A stretch of 64,000 bases of DNA from Prochlorococcus marinus str. MIT 1214 (GTDB taxonomy: Bacteria; Cyanobacteriota; Cyanobacteriia; PCC-6307; Cyanobiaceae): assembly GCF_027359355.1 (NCBI RefSeq), contig NZ_CP114777.1, positions 372,001-436,000 of the forward strand, read 5' to 3'. Under the pieces are notes generated by a model. It saw nothing but the letters and a program-made list of their open reading frames with translations, was not told the DNA's origin and ran no database searches. Positions 55,400-62,117 of the stretch are shown here, in pieces (the stretch's first letter is position 1; every line of letters starts with the position of its first letter). The position numbers were made by a program, and so were the translations under genes.

Positions 55400-55583
55400 A
55401 AATCAGAAAAATTTTTCTGAATGTTAATAAATTCACAGATAAGAAGAGTTAAATATCTGGGTAAAAACATGCGTAATAACCGATCTACGAAAAATTTTGT
55501 GATTTTAATCTATTAGTTAAGAAGACATAAAGTAAAAAGTTTTGAAGCTAGAATTTCAAAAATCCTTTCATTCTTCTTTTCAT

Positions 55584-55874
55584 ATGTGGGTTAGCATAGA
55601 TCTTTGCTTGGTACCAATAGGAGTAGGTGTTTCATTATCTCCATACATAAAGGAATGTTTATCGATTATTGAAGAAAATAAGCTGGAGTATGAACTGGGT
55701 CCAAATGGTACTGCAATTGAAGGGGAGTGGGATAAAGTTTTTGAATGCGTAAAGAGTTGCCATGAGGTGGTTCATAGCAAAGGTGCACCACGTGTTTATA
55801 CAACATTAAAAGTCAATACACGTACAGATAAGAAGCAATTATTTAAAGAGAAAGTGCAAAGTATAAGAGCCTGA
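55584..55874 (+). CDS. MTH1187/YkoF-type thiamine-binding family protein
   Basis: The 96-residue protein (start at MWVSIDLCLVPIGVG) has VSLSPYIKECLSIIEENKLE, GPNGTAIEGEWDKVFECVK and TTLKVNTRTDK, the signature of the MTH1187/UPF0045 family. Relatives bind thiamine or thiazole; the actual ligand here is unproven. The upstream in-frame TTG at 55542 adds a non-conserved leader and is rejected. Confidence 0.88.
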   Translation: MWVSIDLCLVPIGVGVSLSPYIKECLSIIEENKLEYELGPNGTAIEGEWDKVFECVKSCHEVVHSKGAPRVYTTLKVNTRTDKKQLFKEKVQSIRA

Positions 55875-55998
55875 TAGCAAAAGAATTTAAAAGCATTGAG
55901 CAAAAGATTAAAAACCAAAAACAAAAGAAAGATCACAACAATTACCCATGCATATTTAGAGAAGTAGTGATATAAAAAGGATACCAGCACGGTAATTA

Positions 55999-56100
55999 AT
56001 GACTATCTTTGCTCGCCTAAGCAGATCAGAAGTTATTCACGGAAGAGCCGCTATGTTTATCGTTGGTCTCTGGTTATTAACAAACTATCTAATTCTCTAA
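55999..56100 (+). CDS. hli: Short HLIP-like protein
   Basis: The 33-residue protein MTIFARLSRSEVIHGRAAMF continues as a hydrophobic helix to NYLIL. SEVIHGRAAM matches the HLIP helix (E...NGRxAM, with Asn replaced by His). It lacks the GQIIPG end of the other copies and is a separate subtype. It is followed by a 46-residue gene two bases later, likely an operon. Confidence 0.75.
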   Translation: MTIFARLSRSEVIHGRAAMFIVGLWLLTNYLIL

Positions 56101-56102
56101 GA

Positions 56103-56243
56103 ATGCCTAACCCTATTAAAACATGGTTTTTTGAATTAATCGAAGATGCAATAGGCAGTAAAGCTATGAAGCAATTTGAAAAAGAAGAAGAAGACAAAAA
56201 GAAACCAGAATCAAATAGAAACCCAAAACAAGATTATAAGTAA
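56103..56243 (+). CDS. 46-residue charged protein downstream of the HLIP-like gene
   Basis: It encodes MPNPIKTWFFELIEDAIGSK and a very charged tail (EKEEEDKKKPESN...). The start ATG is two bases after the HLIP-like stop, so translation is probably coupled. Soluble helical protein, no family recognised. Confidence 0.6.
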   Translation: MPNPIKTWFFELIEDAIGSKAMKQFEKEEEDKKKPESNRNPKQDYK

Positions 56244-56274
56244 AAAAATCCTAAATTTTTAGATGGCTAGATAA

Positions 56275-56445
56275 TCAATCCCACTCAGCAGCGACGGCTC
56301 TTAACCCACTAGCAATGATCTCGTTGGGACAATCAGTATCTTCTTTCAAGGCCTTGGCTGCAAGATGAACGTTCTCCCAAAATACTGATACTGCTCCTTT
56401 TTTTTGATCATCAGAGAATTTAAATTCCTCAAAAGCTTTTGGCAT
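56275..56445 (-). CDS. 56-residue small soluble protein, paralogue of 48691
   Basis: It encodes MPKAFEEFKFSDDQKKGAVS, then HLAAKALKEDTDCPNEIIAS and AVAAEWD. The CPN motif, length and final WD match the 48691 protein. Helical and acidic. No function known. Confidence 0.6.
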   Translation of the reverse strand: MPKAFEEFKFSDDQKKGAVSVFWENVHLAAKALKEDTDCPNEIIASGLRAVAAEWD

Positions 56446-56698
56446 TTTTCTATTTTTTTATGTTCTAGCAAATTATTCATTCATTAACTTTTATTTTGAC
56501 AGCTTCAATGTAATTATCTTTTTTATTGTCTAAAAAAAATTCTCTCTGGAAATAAAAAATCTCAAAGTCAATAGAGAAAAAACCAACACTTTCTACAAAA
56601 TCTATATATGTCGCAAAAAAAAATGATTCATTAGAAACATATTTTTTCAAATGTAGGAAAAAAAATTTTTTAACAACAAAACAGTAATAAATGGAAAC

Positions 56699-56839
56699 CT
56701 AATAATCTGAAGAAGTCAAATAACTATCACCCATTAAAGTACCTGTACCTAAGTCATAAACATTATCGAGATCAGATAGGAGTTCTCTTAATTCTTCTCC
56801 ACTGATTCTTTTAATTTCTTGGTAAGTTTCTTTAGACAT
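56699..56839 (-). CDS. 46-residue acidic small protein
   Basis: It encodes MSKETYQEIKRISGEELREL followed by a short acidic, Gly/Thr-rich end (YDLGTGTLMGDSYLTSSDY). Soluble. No family recognised; frame and codon use only. Confidence 0.5.
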   Translation of the reverse strand: MSKETYQEIKRISGEELRELLSDLDNVYDLGTGTLMGDSYLTSSDY

Positions 56840-57083
56840 TAATAAAGTTAAAAATCAGATGCAAATTTAACCACTCACAATTGGCCTCAGAGACCGTAAA
56901 TACCGATAGGGGTAATTGCCTTTCGATATACTGAATTAAAAAAATGATAGAGAAATTTATCCTACATAAATTTACTAATCAAAACGATAACCAAAATATG
57001 GATGAGTCAATGAATTAGACATTAAGTACATATTCCTACACGGCTGACAGTGGTTTGTTCTTATATTTTTTGAACTTCTCAGG

Positions 57084-57127
57084 ACAACCTTCTTTTTATA
57101 CTGAGCTTTAGAAGGTTGTTTCTTTGA
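57084..57127 (+). terminator. Hairpin with U-rich tail
   Basis: A perfect 10-base inverted repeat ACAACCTTCT / AGAAGGTTGT (arms 57084-57093 and 57110-57119) is followed by TTCTTTG. It looks like an intrinsic terminator for a plus-strand transcript or the first hairpin of the RNA-like region that follows. Confidence 0.6.
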
Positions 57128-57134
57128 ATAAAAA

Positions 57135-57322
57135 ACGTCAGTGCTCCTCCCCAGAAGCCAATCAATTGATGACCAAAACAATTGATTGCCTGACGTACAT
57201 TTATCCTAAATTTTCCTTTTCTTCAATGGTTCTGTAGGACCGTACGTCTTGGGTAGGGAAACCGTAGAAATAATAATCACATTTAATTAGACATTTAAAA
57301 AGGGCCTCAGGGGGCCCTTTTT
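57135..57322 (+). ncRNA. Candidate structured small RNA with nested hairpins and terminator
   Basis: The ~190-base stretch has no convincing coding frame but dense, nested complementarity. An outer stem ACGTCAG/CTGACGT (57135-57141 with 57190-57196) encloses a perfect 10-base stem CAATCAATTG/CAATTGATTG (57159-57168 with 57179-57188). The 5' strand carries GCTCCTCCCC unpaired. A second nested hairpin joins GACGTAC/GTACGTC (57192-57198 with 57242-57248) and TCCTA/TAGGA inside it. The two outer stems share bases and are mutually exclusive. GGGTAGGGAAACC follows, then the terminator at 57297. The CU-rich loop resembles anti-Shine-Dalgarno loops of cyanobacterial sRNAs such as Yfr1, but it is not Yfr1. 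Confidence 0.5.
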
Positions 57323-57323
57323 C
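57297..57323 (+). terminator. Strong intrinsic terminator
   Basis: A perfect 10-base stem AAAAAGGGCC / GGCCCTTTTT (57297-57306 and 57313-57322) has a six-base loop and A and T runs on both sides, so it could act in both directions. It is the strongest terminator in the window. No protein gene ends here, which suggests that it terminates a non-coding RNA. Confidence 0.85.
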
Positions 57324-57450
57324 TTTACCGATTCTTTGGAAGCTTCTGGATATTGGTGGCCTGGGGCCAAGTGTCTAGTAGAAAGGCTTTTTTTCTCCGT
57401 TAGGGCACCTAAACGATGCAGAGGAGTTTCGACTGAATTGACGCACCTAA

Positions 57451-57630
57451 ATCATTGATCCTTGTCGCATCAGACGAATAGCCTACTTATTCATTGAGAA
57501 TGTTGGAGCAGGAACCAGAATTCAGTTCGCTTCTCTTAAATACTCAGGTGGAGTGTCGACCATCAATGGTGCCTCTGAGCTCAACAAACGTATCTTTGCT
57601 CTATTCGCACCTCAACGCAATCAGCCTTAA
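57451..57630 (+). pseudogene. Open frame without start, possibly a gene remnant
   Basis: After a TAA at 57448 the frame is open for 59 codons to TAA at 57628. Its second half reads like protein (NVGAGTRIQFASLKYSGGVS, then TINGASELNKRIFALFAPQR) and is visibly richer in G and C than the neighbouring DNA. No ATG, GTG or TTG start lies ahead of that part. It may be the end of a decayed or transferred gene. I do not recognise the family. Confidence 0.35.
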
Positions 57631-57710
57631 TGCCCATTGCATTTCCACTTAACCTGATCAAAAATAGTAAGTTTGGGGTCTATAATTTTTTCTCATATCA
57701 AGTCGCAGAT

Positions 57711-58016
57711 ATGTCGAGAGATAAAACAAGTAAACAAGAACAAATAAGCATTTTTGGAGAAATAGCTAAAGGATGTACAACTGATCCTCAAAAAATTAAA
57801 TTTTTCAATTCATCTAAGGAAGCATTCTTCATTGATGCAGTTTTAGAATCGCTCTAGGTTAATGAAAATATTCCTAAAGATTTAGACGACGGATTTAACG
57901 TTTACGCAAATATGAAAAAACCAAATGAAACGCAGCTTAAAGAATTGAAAAGTCTAAATTGGTACGAATACCCAAAAAACCTTAAAATATTTTTTGATTT
58001 TTGCATCATAAATTGA
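57711..58016 (+). pseudogene. Small gene interrupted by an in-frame TAG
   Basis: From ATG 57711 the frame encodes MSRDKTSKQEQISIFGEIAK ... EAFFIDAVLESL and stops at TAG (57855-57857). The same frame then continues for 52 codons without a stop (NENIPKDLDDGFNVYANMKK ... LKSLNWYEYPKNLKIFFDF) to TGA at 58016. Both parts have protein-like, helical, evenly charged sequence. The likely intact product is about 100 residues. This is either a recent nonsense mutation, stop readthrough, or a sequencing error. The ~275 bases after it hold only tiny frames. Confidence 0.55.
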
Positions 58017-58292
58017 GATGCATATTCAAAATACTTCCACTATTGAAAGTAAGCGTAGTGATTTTCTAATACGATCCGTTTAGGGAGGGAACATGACAAG
58101 TTCTTGGATTGGCTTACGGAAATTCCTCTAACACGAAATTATTAATGGCTCGCGATAATGTATTAGATAATTTAGATAAAAAATCATGTGTTACGAGAAC
58201 TGCAGAACCTTGTCTCTAGTCTTGAGGATCCACATTGATTTGGTATAAATAAAGAATTAAATCAAAAGATGAGTCTCAATAAAATCTGAACA

Positions 58293-58562
58293 ATGATTAG
58301 AAATCTGTTTTTCATAATTCTCGGAGCATTTAGCGGACTTTGGTTAATATGGCCTCAAATCATTACAACCAAAGGTTGGGAATGCACAAAAGATGTTATT
58401 GCTTCATCCAATGAAGAATTAACGGATATTGAATCATTAGTTGAATCATTGCCCAACAGAATCAAATTAGGCTTAGCTCTTTCCCCTAAAACCTTGCTAA
58501 AGAGAGAGGACCTTACTCGCATTGAGAAGCTTAGAATTGTTGGAGATGCTTGCTTTAGATAA
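58293..58562 (+). CDS. 89-residue exported or membrane-anchored hypothetical protein
   Basis: An N-terminal helix (FFIILGAFSGLWLIWPQIIT) may be a signal anchor. The rest is helical and polar (KDVIASSNEELTDIESLVES, LALSPKTLLKREDLTRIEKL), with Cys in WECTKD and GDACFR that could form a disulfide. Family unnamed. It is convergent with the terminal-oxidase gene. Confidence 0.65.
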   Translation: MIRNLFFIILGAFSGLWLIWPQIITTKGWECTKDVIASSNEELTDIESLVESLPNRIKLGLALSPKTLLKREDLTRIEKLRIVGDACFR

Positions 58563-58608
58563 TGAAATAACCACAAAGAAATATGAATACCAACAAAGTG
58601 TTGGCGTA

Positions 58609-59112
58609 TTAACTAATCAAAGCGATTGCTTCTTTTAATTCTTTCGCATGATTGATCTCATCTTGAGCAATTTCACGTATCCTCTGATCGTTTGGATTAA
58701 CGGTTAGATACTTTGCATAAGTTTCATACGCATGCTCTTCAATTTTTATATTGATATCGTATGCATTGGATGGAGATAGCAAGTAATAAAAAACCATTAC
58801 CCAGTAATAGAAGAGCACTAAATGCCTAGCAAGAAATCGATCAACCCAATATCTATTGCCGCTTCGTGATTCCATCTCTTCTAAATGCTCCGTCTCATTG
58901 ATTGCTTGGTAAAAATGAGCCTTCATGAGCTTGTTGCTTAAAGGAGTCTTTAGGCCAAGCGATTCTTGTAAATGCAAAACTGATAAGAATGCAAAATAAG
59001 GTGCTCTAGCGATTACCTCAAGAACCCAAAAACGTTGAATCGGTCTACCTTCGTAGATCCGATCAAGAATACTTACACTAAAATCTAAAACAAATGAATT
59101 AAAACCTTTCAT
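58609..59112 (-). CDS. ptox: Plastoquinol terminal oxidase (AOX/PTOX family)
   Basis: The 167-residue protein carries the complete di-iron set of alternative oxidases: Glu32 in LEVIARAPYF, Glu73 and His76 in NETEH, Glu125/126 in KIEEHAYETY, and Glu152 and His155 in DEINH. Two hydrophobic stretches (~35-45 and 97-112) place it on the membrane surface. PTOX oxidises plastoquinol with O2 and relieves over-reduction, useful in iron-poor or high-light water. The length is short, as in picocyanobacteria. The gene stands alone. Confidence 0.93.
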   Translation of the reverse strand: MKGFNSFVLDFSVSILDRIYEGRPIQRFWVLEVIARAPYFAFLSVLHLQESLGLKTPLSNKLMKAHFYQAINETEHLEEMESRSGNRYWVDRFLARHLVLFYYWVMVFYYLLSPSNAYDINIKIEEHAYETYAKYLTVNPNDQRIREIAQDEINHAKELKEAIALIS

Positions 59113-59221
59113 AATTCCTTATCTCACCATTTAAGTATAAATACTTAACAAAAGAAGTTGGGTAATAACTTATTTATTTAATTATCGATAGCTGAATATG
59201 GAAGTGGACTAAAGATTAAAT

Positions 59222-59398
59222 CTACCTTGCTCGAACAGGTTGGTAAGTAGGAATCATCTTTCCTCCACCGAAATCGTCATCATCATCTGGAAACGCTCTT
59301 GAAATTAGTTCTACGAGAACTAGAGCAGCCATAGGATAGAAACACCATAAAACAGCTTTCCAGATGGGGAAAGAGTCAACTAGCTGAAGCTCAGACAT
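59222..59398 (-). CDS. 58-residue membrane protein with Asp-run and Gly-Met tail
   Basis: It encodes MSELQLVDSFPIWKAVLWCF, one helix (YPMAALVLVELI), then RAFPDDDDDFGGGKMIPTYQ. The acidic run plus GGG-M-P end is shared with the 12755 and 61833 proteins. A lumenal or cytoplasmic tail tether is possible. Function unknown. Confidence 0.65.
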   Translation of the reverse strand: MSELQLVDSFPIWKAVLWCFYPMAALVLVELISRAFPDDDDDFGGGKMIPTYQPVRAR

Positions 59399-59610
59399 GT
59401 ATCAGAAAATTGTTTGCATAAACCTAACTGATCTAAAAATATTTAGTGTTACGGTTAGCACGAAGTGAATGTTTATCTAATCGAAACTTGTGTAAAAAAA
59501 TTACTTCAAGCTGTCTAAGTTTTCCACAGCCGCAGAGTCACTAAATAACTCCAAGATCTTAATAAAAAGCAATTCCAATAAAAAAGACCCTAGGTATGGT
59601 GTCCTTCGGG

Positions 59611-59784
59611 CCTGGGTGATGGGGATCTTATTTTTAACTGTTTTTCATCCAAATTGCAACCCCTACCATATCTGGTGTTAGAAAGATTAAAAAAACAGAA
59701 AAAAAGGCCCATATCTGGAATTATTAGCTTGCGTAATATGTACACAGCGAGTAGTATTTTCAAATTACTGGGTGATGGGGATCT
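59611..59784 (+). repeat. 17-base direct repeat, two copies 157 bases apart
   Basis: CTGGGTGATGGGGATCT occurs at 59611-59627 and 59768-59784, with no mismatch. In such AT-rich DNA an exact GC-rich 17-mer repeated within 160 bases is not expected by chance. The first copy also serves as the 3' strand of the UUCG hairpin. Confidence 0.75.
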
Positions 59785-59797
59785 CTCAGTATCTTCT

Positions 59798-59820
59798 CCC
59801 TCAAATTTGAGGGTTTTTTT
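59798..59820 (+). terminator. Perfect intrinsic terminator
   Basis: CCCTCAAATTTGAGGG is a perfect palindrome-like stem (59798-59813) followed by seven T (59814-59820). No plus-strand protein gene ends before it within 1 kb, which supports a non-coding transcript. Confidence 0.85.
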
Positions 59821-59915
59821 ATGCCAAGAATTTTTGCACATAATTCCCAAGATGGATTAAGGCAAAATTAGTAAAAAACTGCTCTGATCCTTATTTTTTT
59901 CACAAAATCGAGAAG

Positions 59916-60128
59916 ATGGAACAAGTAACTGATGCAATTGGTAATCCGACAACACTCTTAGTAGAGAGAATTTTTTGGTTGGGGTTAGGAGCATTTTTAG
60001 GACTGGCAATAATTACTTCTTTACTAAGAGGATTAAAAGAAGGAAAAAACAAAACGACACCAGTTTCACCTGATCAATTAGAAAATCTTGCAAAAAAAGC
60101 GATCCAACAAAACAGTGATAGCAATTGA
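59916..60128 (+). CDS. 70-residue single-helix membrane protein
   Basis: It encodes MEQVTDAIGNPTTLLVERIF, a helix WLGLGAFLGLAIITSLL, a basic RGLKEGKNK and a polar tail (SPDQLENLAKKAIQQNSDSN). The C-terminal helix could be a cytoplasmic interaction tail. Function unknown. Confidence 0.6.
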   Translation: MEQVTDAIGNPTTLLVERIFWLGLGAFLGLAIITSLLRGLKEGKNKTTPVSPDQLENLAKKAIQQNSDSN

Positions 60129-60256
60129 TATTGGTTATCAGATATTTTTATAGCCACAAACAAATTTACTTATAGTCGTTGGGGCGAGAACCGTACAATC
60201 AGCTACCACTTATTAGATGATGAGCATATATGCTTAATACATATTTCACAAAAACA

Positions 60257-60337
60257 ATGAAATTAGTTCCTTACATATTCATGGCTGTTGCAATCTTCTC
60301 AGAAGTTTCAACAATTGCTACGACCCCTATTATCTAA
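60257..60337 (+). CDS. Possible 26-residue membrane peptide
   Basis: A short frame encodes MKLVPYIFMAVAIFSEVSTI and ends ATTPII. One hydrophobic stretch; no further support. Confidence 0.3.
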   Translation: MKLVPYIFMAVAIFSEVSTIATTPII

Positions 60338-60365
60338 ATGATTCTGATTAATTAAGTATTCAGAC

Positions 60366-60395
60366 CTAACACGTTCGGGTGAATGCCGACGTTAG
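60366..60395 (+). other. RNA hairpin upstream of the 60420 gene
   Basis: CTAAC-ac-GTtCGG and CCGAC-GTTAG (60366-60395) can form a hairpin with a short loop, 24 bases before the ATG of the exported protein. It would sit in the 5' leader, where it might affect translation. There is no T run, so it is not a terminator. Confidence 0.45.
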
Positions 60396-60419
60396 ATTGT
60401 ACATAACTGATTTATATCC

Positions 60420-60680
60420 ATGTTCAAAAAGATTTTTAGAACTGTTAGCTTTTTAGCTTTGTCTGTTTTTATATTTTCAACAACTGTTTTTTCAGGAATC
60501 AACCCTGTAGTTGCCGCTCAAATGGCATCTGATATGAACGAAGACAACTCTATGGGTATTGTGATCGAAGAATCAAGTGATGCCTTGAATGGCTCGAAAA
60601 CTAGTTCTGCGCCAGACCTTGGAGATGATCAAGCATTTCCTTTTATTCCAGGTTTTGGTAAAAATTCAGGTAAAGACTGA
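60420..60680 (+). CDS. 86-residue exported protein
   Basis: A signal peptide (FKKIFRTVSFLALSVFIFST, cleaved probably after VVAA) is followed by an acidic, Ser/Asp-rich short domain (MASDMNEDNSMGIVIEES) ending PFIPGFGKNSGKD. No motif known. A hairpin lies in the leader. Confidence 0.65.
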   Translation: MFKKIFRTVSFLALSVFIFSTTVFSGINPVVAAQMASDMNEDNSMGIVIEESSDALNGSKTSSAPDLGDDQAFPFIPGFGKNSGKD

Positions 60681-60782
60681 TCAATTATTTGTTTAAAAGT
60701 ATTGATTTATAATAGATTACTAATTTTTTCAAAAGTTAGTAAAAATCCACAGCTATAAGTGATCATTAGATAAGCGATTTTC

Positions 60783-60887
60783 ATGGAAAAATGGGAATCA
60801 AAAATAATTATTTTTATCATGTTTGCAGTGCTTGCGATTTGGTCAATCGCGCCATTGATAAGGATGATCAGTGATCGTATTTCCTAA
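60783..60887 (+). CDS. 34-residue single-helix peptide
   Basis: It encodes MEKWESKIIIFIMFAVLAIW, then SIAPLIRMISDRIS. A charged start, one helix and a basic end. Frame and start only. Confidence 0.4.
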   Translation: MEKWESKIIIFIMFAVLAIWSIAPLIRMISDRIS

Positions 60888-61015
60888 GAATGACTTTGCT
60901 TGGACAATCTGATATCGTTGAAGGAAATGCTCCTAAGATGATTACTTTTAGCATTTTTTGCTTGTAAATTTCTTATTTTGAAAAAACAGAAATATGTATT
61001 AAATGCATGGTGAAA

Positions 61016-61047
61016 CATAAAAAATCTAGAGACAAACCTCTAGATTT
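61016..61047 (-). terminator. Intrinsic terminator of the second hli unit
   Basis: A perfect 10-base stem AAATCTAGAG / CTCTAGATTT (61022-61031 and 61038-61047) is followed on the minus strand by TTTTTTATG. It lies ~30 bases after the stop of the 98-residue HLIP gene. Confidence 0.8.
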
Positions 61048-61075
61048 ATATGAAGATTGATTTGTCTAAAGCTAT

Positions 61076-61372
61076 TTAAAAAATGCCAGGAATAATTTGT
61101 CCAGTAGTGATATAAGCGCCTAGTAAAGCAATCATTCCGATCATTGCCCAACGACCATTCGTCTTTTCCGCTTCTTCGGGATAGCTGGAATAGTTTTCAA
61201 CTAATTGAGTTTGTACTTGGGTAGCAAACATGTTTTGCTTGCCATATTCAGTAATGATCTGGTTAGAAGCAGAACTGTAAGCAGGGATTCCTGTTGGATC
61301 AACAGATTGACCTTCTGATTGATTATCAATTGGAACTATTGATTGATCAGAAACTGGGTTACTAGAAGTCAT
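61076..61372 (-). CDS. hli: High-light-inducible protein with long N-terminal extension, 98 residues
   Basis: The last 40 residues are the HLIP (EAEKTNGRWAMIGMIALLGA, then YITTGQIIPGIF) with E, N and R ligand positions intact. The first ~55 residues are polar, Ser/Gln-rich and likely disordered, unlike the other short copies. The ATG at 61372 is preferred to a longer frame. It follows the 35-residue copy by eight bases. Confidence 0.9.
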   Translation of the reverse strand: MTSSNPVSDQSIVPIDNQSEGQSVDPTGIPAYSSASNQIITEYGKQNMFATQVQTQLVENYSSYPEEAEKTNGRWAMIGMIALLGAYITTGQIIPGIF

Positions 61373-61380
61373 ATAAGAAC

Positions 61381-61488
61381 CTAAAAAATACCTGGAATGA
61401 TTTGACCTGTTGTTGCGTAAGCACCGAAAGCAGCAATAAAGCCGATCATTGCCATCCAACCATTAAACTTTTCTGCTTCTGGAGTCAC
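61381..61488 (-). CDS. hli: High-light-inducible protein, 35 residues, GTG start
   Basis: It begins with GTG: (M)TPEAEKFNGWMAMIGFIAAF and GAYATTGQIIPGIF. It differs at three positions from the first gene of the other hli operon. The longer in-frame stretch up to 61626 is not conserved and is rejected. An HLR1-like element lies 27 bases ahead of the start. Confidence 0.9.
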   Translation of the reverse strand: MTPEAEKFNGWMAMIGFIAAFGAYATTGQIIPGIF

Positions 61489-61514
61489 GAGATTAAACTC
61501 AAATAATGGCAATG

Positions 61515-61543
61515 AATGTAAAGGAAAAGTAAAGGAATGTAAA
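61515..61543 (-). promoter_or_regulatory. HLR1-like triple half-site of the second hli unit
   Basis: Minus-strand TTTACATT (61536-61543), then CC, TTTACTTT, TCC and TTTACATT. The first pair fits the HLR1 spacing with one mismatch (TTTACTTT), and a third half-site follows after three bases. Position relative to the start codon is like that of the site at 52098, so both hli units are likely RpaB targets. Confidence 0.65.
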
Positions 61544-61653
61544 GGGGTCACCCGTACACAGCAAAAGTTATCAGGGTTATTAGCTGAAGCAATATTTTTT
61601 ATCCACGGTCTAAATAATAATTCCACTAACTTTGTTGAACTTAATTCAACTAG

Positions 61654-61830
61654 ATGTATTTAATACCAGGTGTAGTTCTTTTCTTTGGAGCCATTGGAAC
61701 TGTGGCTTTACTTGGTTGGGATACTTTCCAAAATCGTAAGCCAATTACTAAAGCTGAAATGCAGCAGTCTCGTGGAACTAGAGCAGCTAAGCCACAACAA
61801 AAGAGAAGAGGGTTATTTAACAGAGGATAA
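61654..61830 (+). CDS. 58-residue single-helix membrane protein
   Basis: It encodes MYLIPGVVLFFGAIGTVALL, then GWDTFQNRKPITKAEMQQSR and a basic, Arg/Gln/Gly-rich end. The strongly basic tail may bind membrane lipids or RNA. It ends two bases before the next gene, so the two are one unit. Confidence 0.65.
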   Translation: MYLIPGVVLFFGAIGTVALLGWDTFQNRKPITKAEMQQSRGTRAAKPQQKRRGLFNRG

Positions 61831-61832
61831 TT

Positions 61833-62009
61833 ATGGGTGAAATTCAAACATACGCTTCAAACTCAGGAGATTTTAGTTTCCTTTTCGTTCTAATAATTGT
61901 TGGGACTTTTCTTCTTTATGAGGTTGGAAAGGCAATATTGGATAACAACGATGATGATGACATGGATGGAGGAATGACGATGCGTGTAGCAGATGGAGCA
62001 CAAGCCTGA
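61833..62009 (+). CDS. 58-residue membrane protein with Asp-run and Gly-Met tail
   Basis: It encodes MGEIQTYASNSGDFSFLFVL, a helix, then LDNNDDDDMDGGMTMRVADG. It shares the acidic run and Gly-Met tail with the 59222 and 12755 proteins and also the length of the former. It is the second gene of the pair with 61654. Confidence 0.65.
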   Translation: MGEIQTYASNSGDFSFLFVLIIVGTFLLYEVGKAILDNNDDDDMDGGMTMRVADGAQA

Positions 62010-62117
62010 ATTGACTACCAAAATAATATGTACTTATTGACTACATAAACATGTCGACTTTAAACAGGTTTAAGGGGGAATTGAATATATAATTAGTCAT
62101 CTAGTTAATTAAAAATT

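Larger units (their letters stand above)
59583..59820 (+). ncRNA. Candidate small RNA with UUCG hairpin, duplicated segment and terminator
   Basis: No convincing protein is encoded here. Starting at 59587 ACCCTAGG pairs imperfectly with CCTGGGT (59611-59617), enclosing TCC-TTCG-GG, a cUUCGg tetraloop, which is typical of real RNA structure. A 17-base segment CTGGGTGATGGGGATCT at 59611 is repeated exactly at 59768. A perfect terminator ends the stretch at 59820. The stretch could hold one transcript of ~235 bases, or two tandem short ones of which the second keeps the terminator. Confidence 0.45.

Noticed and set aside
56975-57181. 68-codon minus-strand frame in the structured-RNA region
   Set aside because: It runs through perfect inverted repeats that better explain the sequence as RNA, and its Cys/Arg-rich product resembles nothing.
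58093-58221. Two very short frames (12 and 24 codons) after the TAG-interrupted gene
   Set aside because: Length and lack of start context make them indistinguishable from chance.
59590-59860. Minus (86-codon) and plus (68-codon) frames over the second RNA candidate
   Set aside because: Both overlap the direct repeat and the perfect terminator; the plus frame would have to be translated through the terminator stem.
60889-60966. 25-codon frame starting MTLLGQSDIVEG
   Set aside because: Too short, with no helix, no ribosome site and no relative.
61650-61847. 65-codon minus-strand frame over the 61654 gene
   Set aside because: The plus-strand 58-residue gene with a clean ATG, helix and coupled downstream gene explains the sequence.
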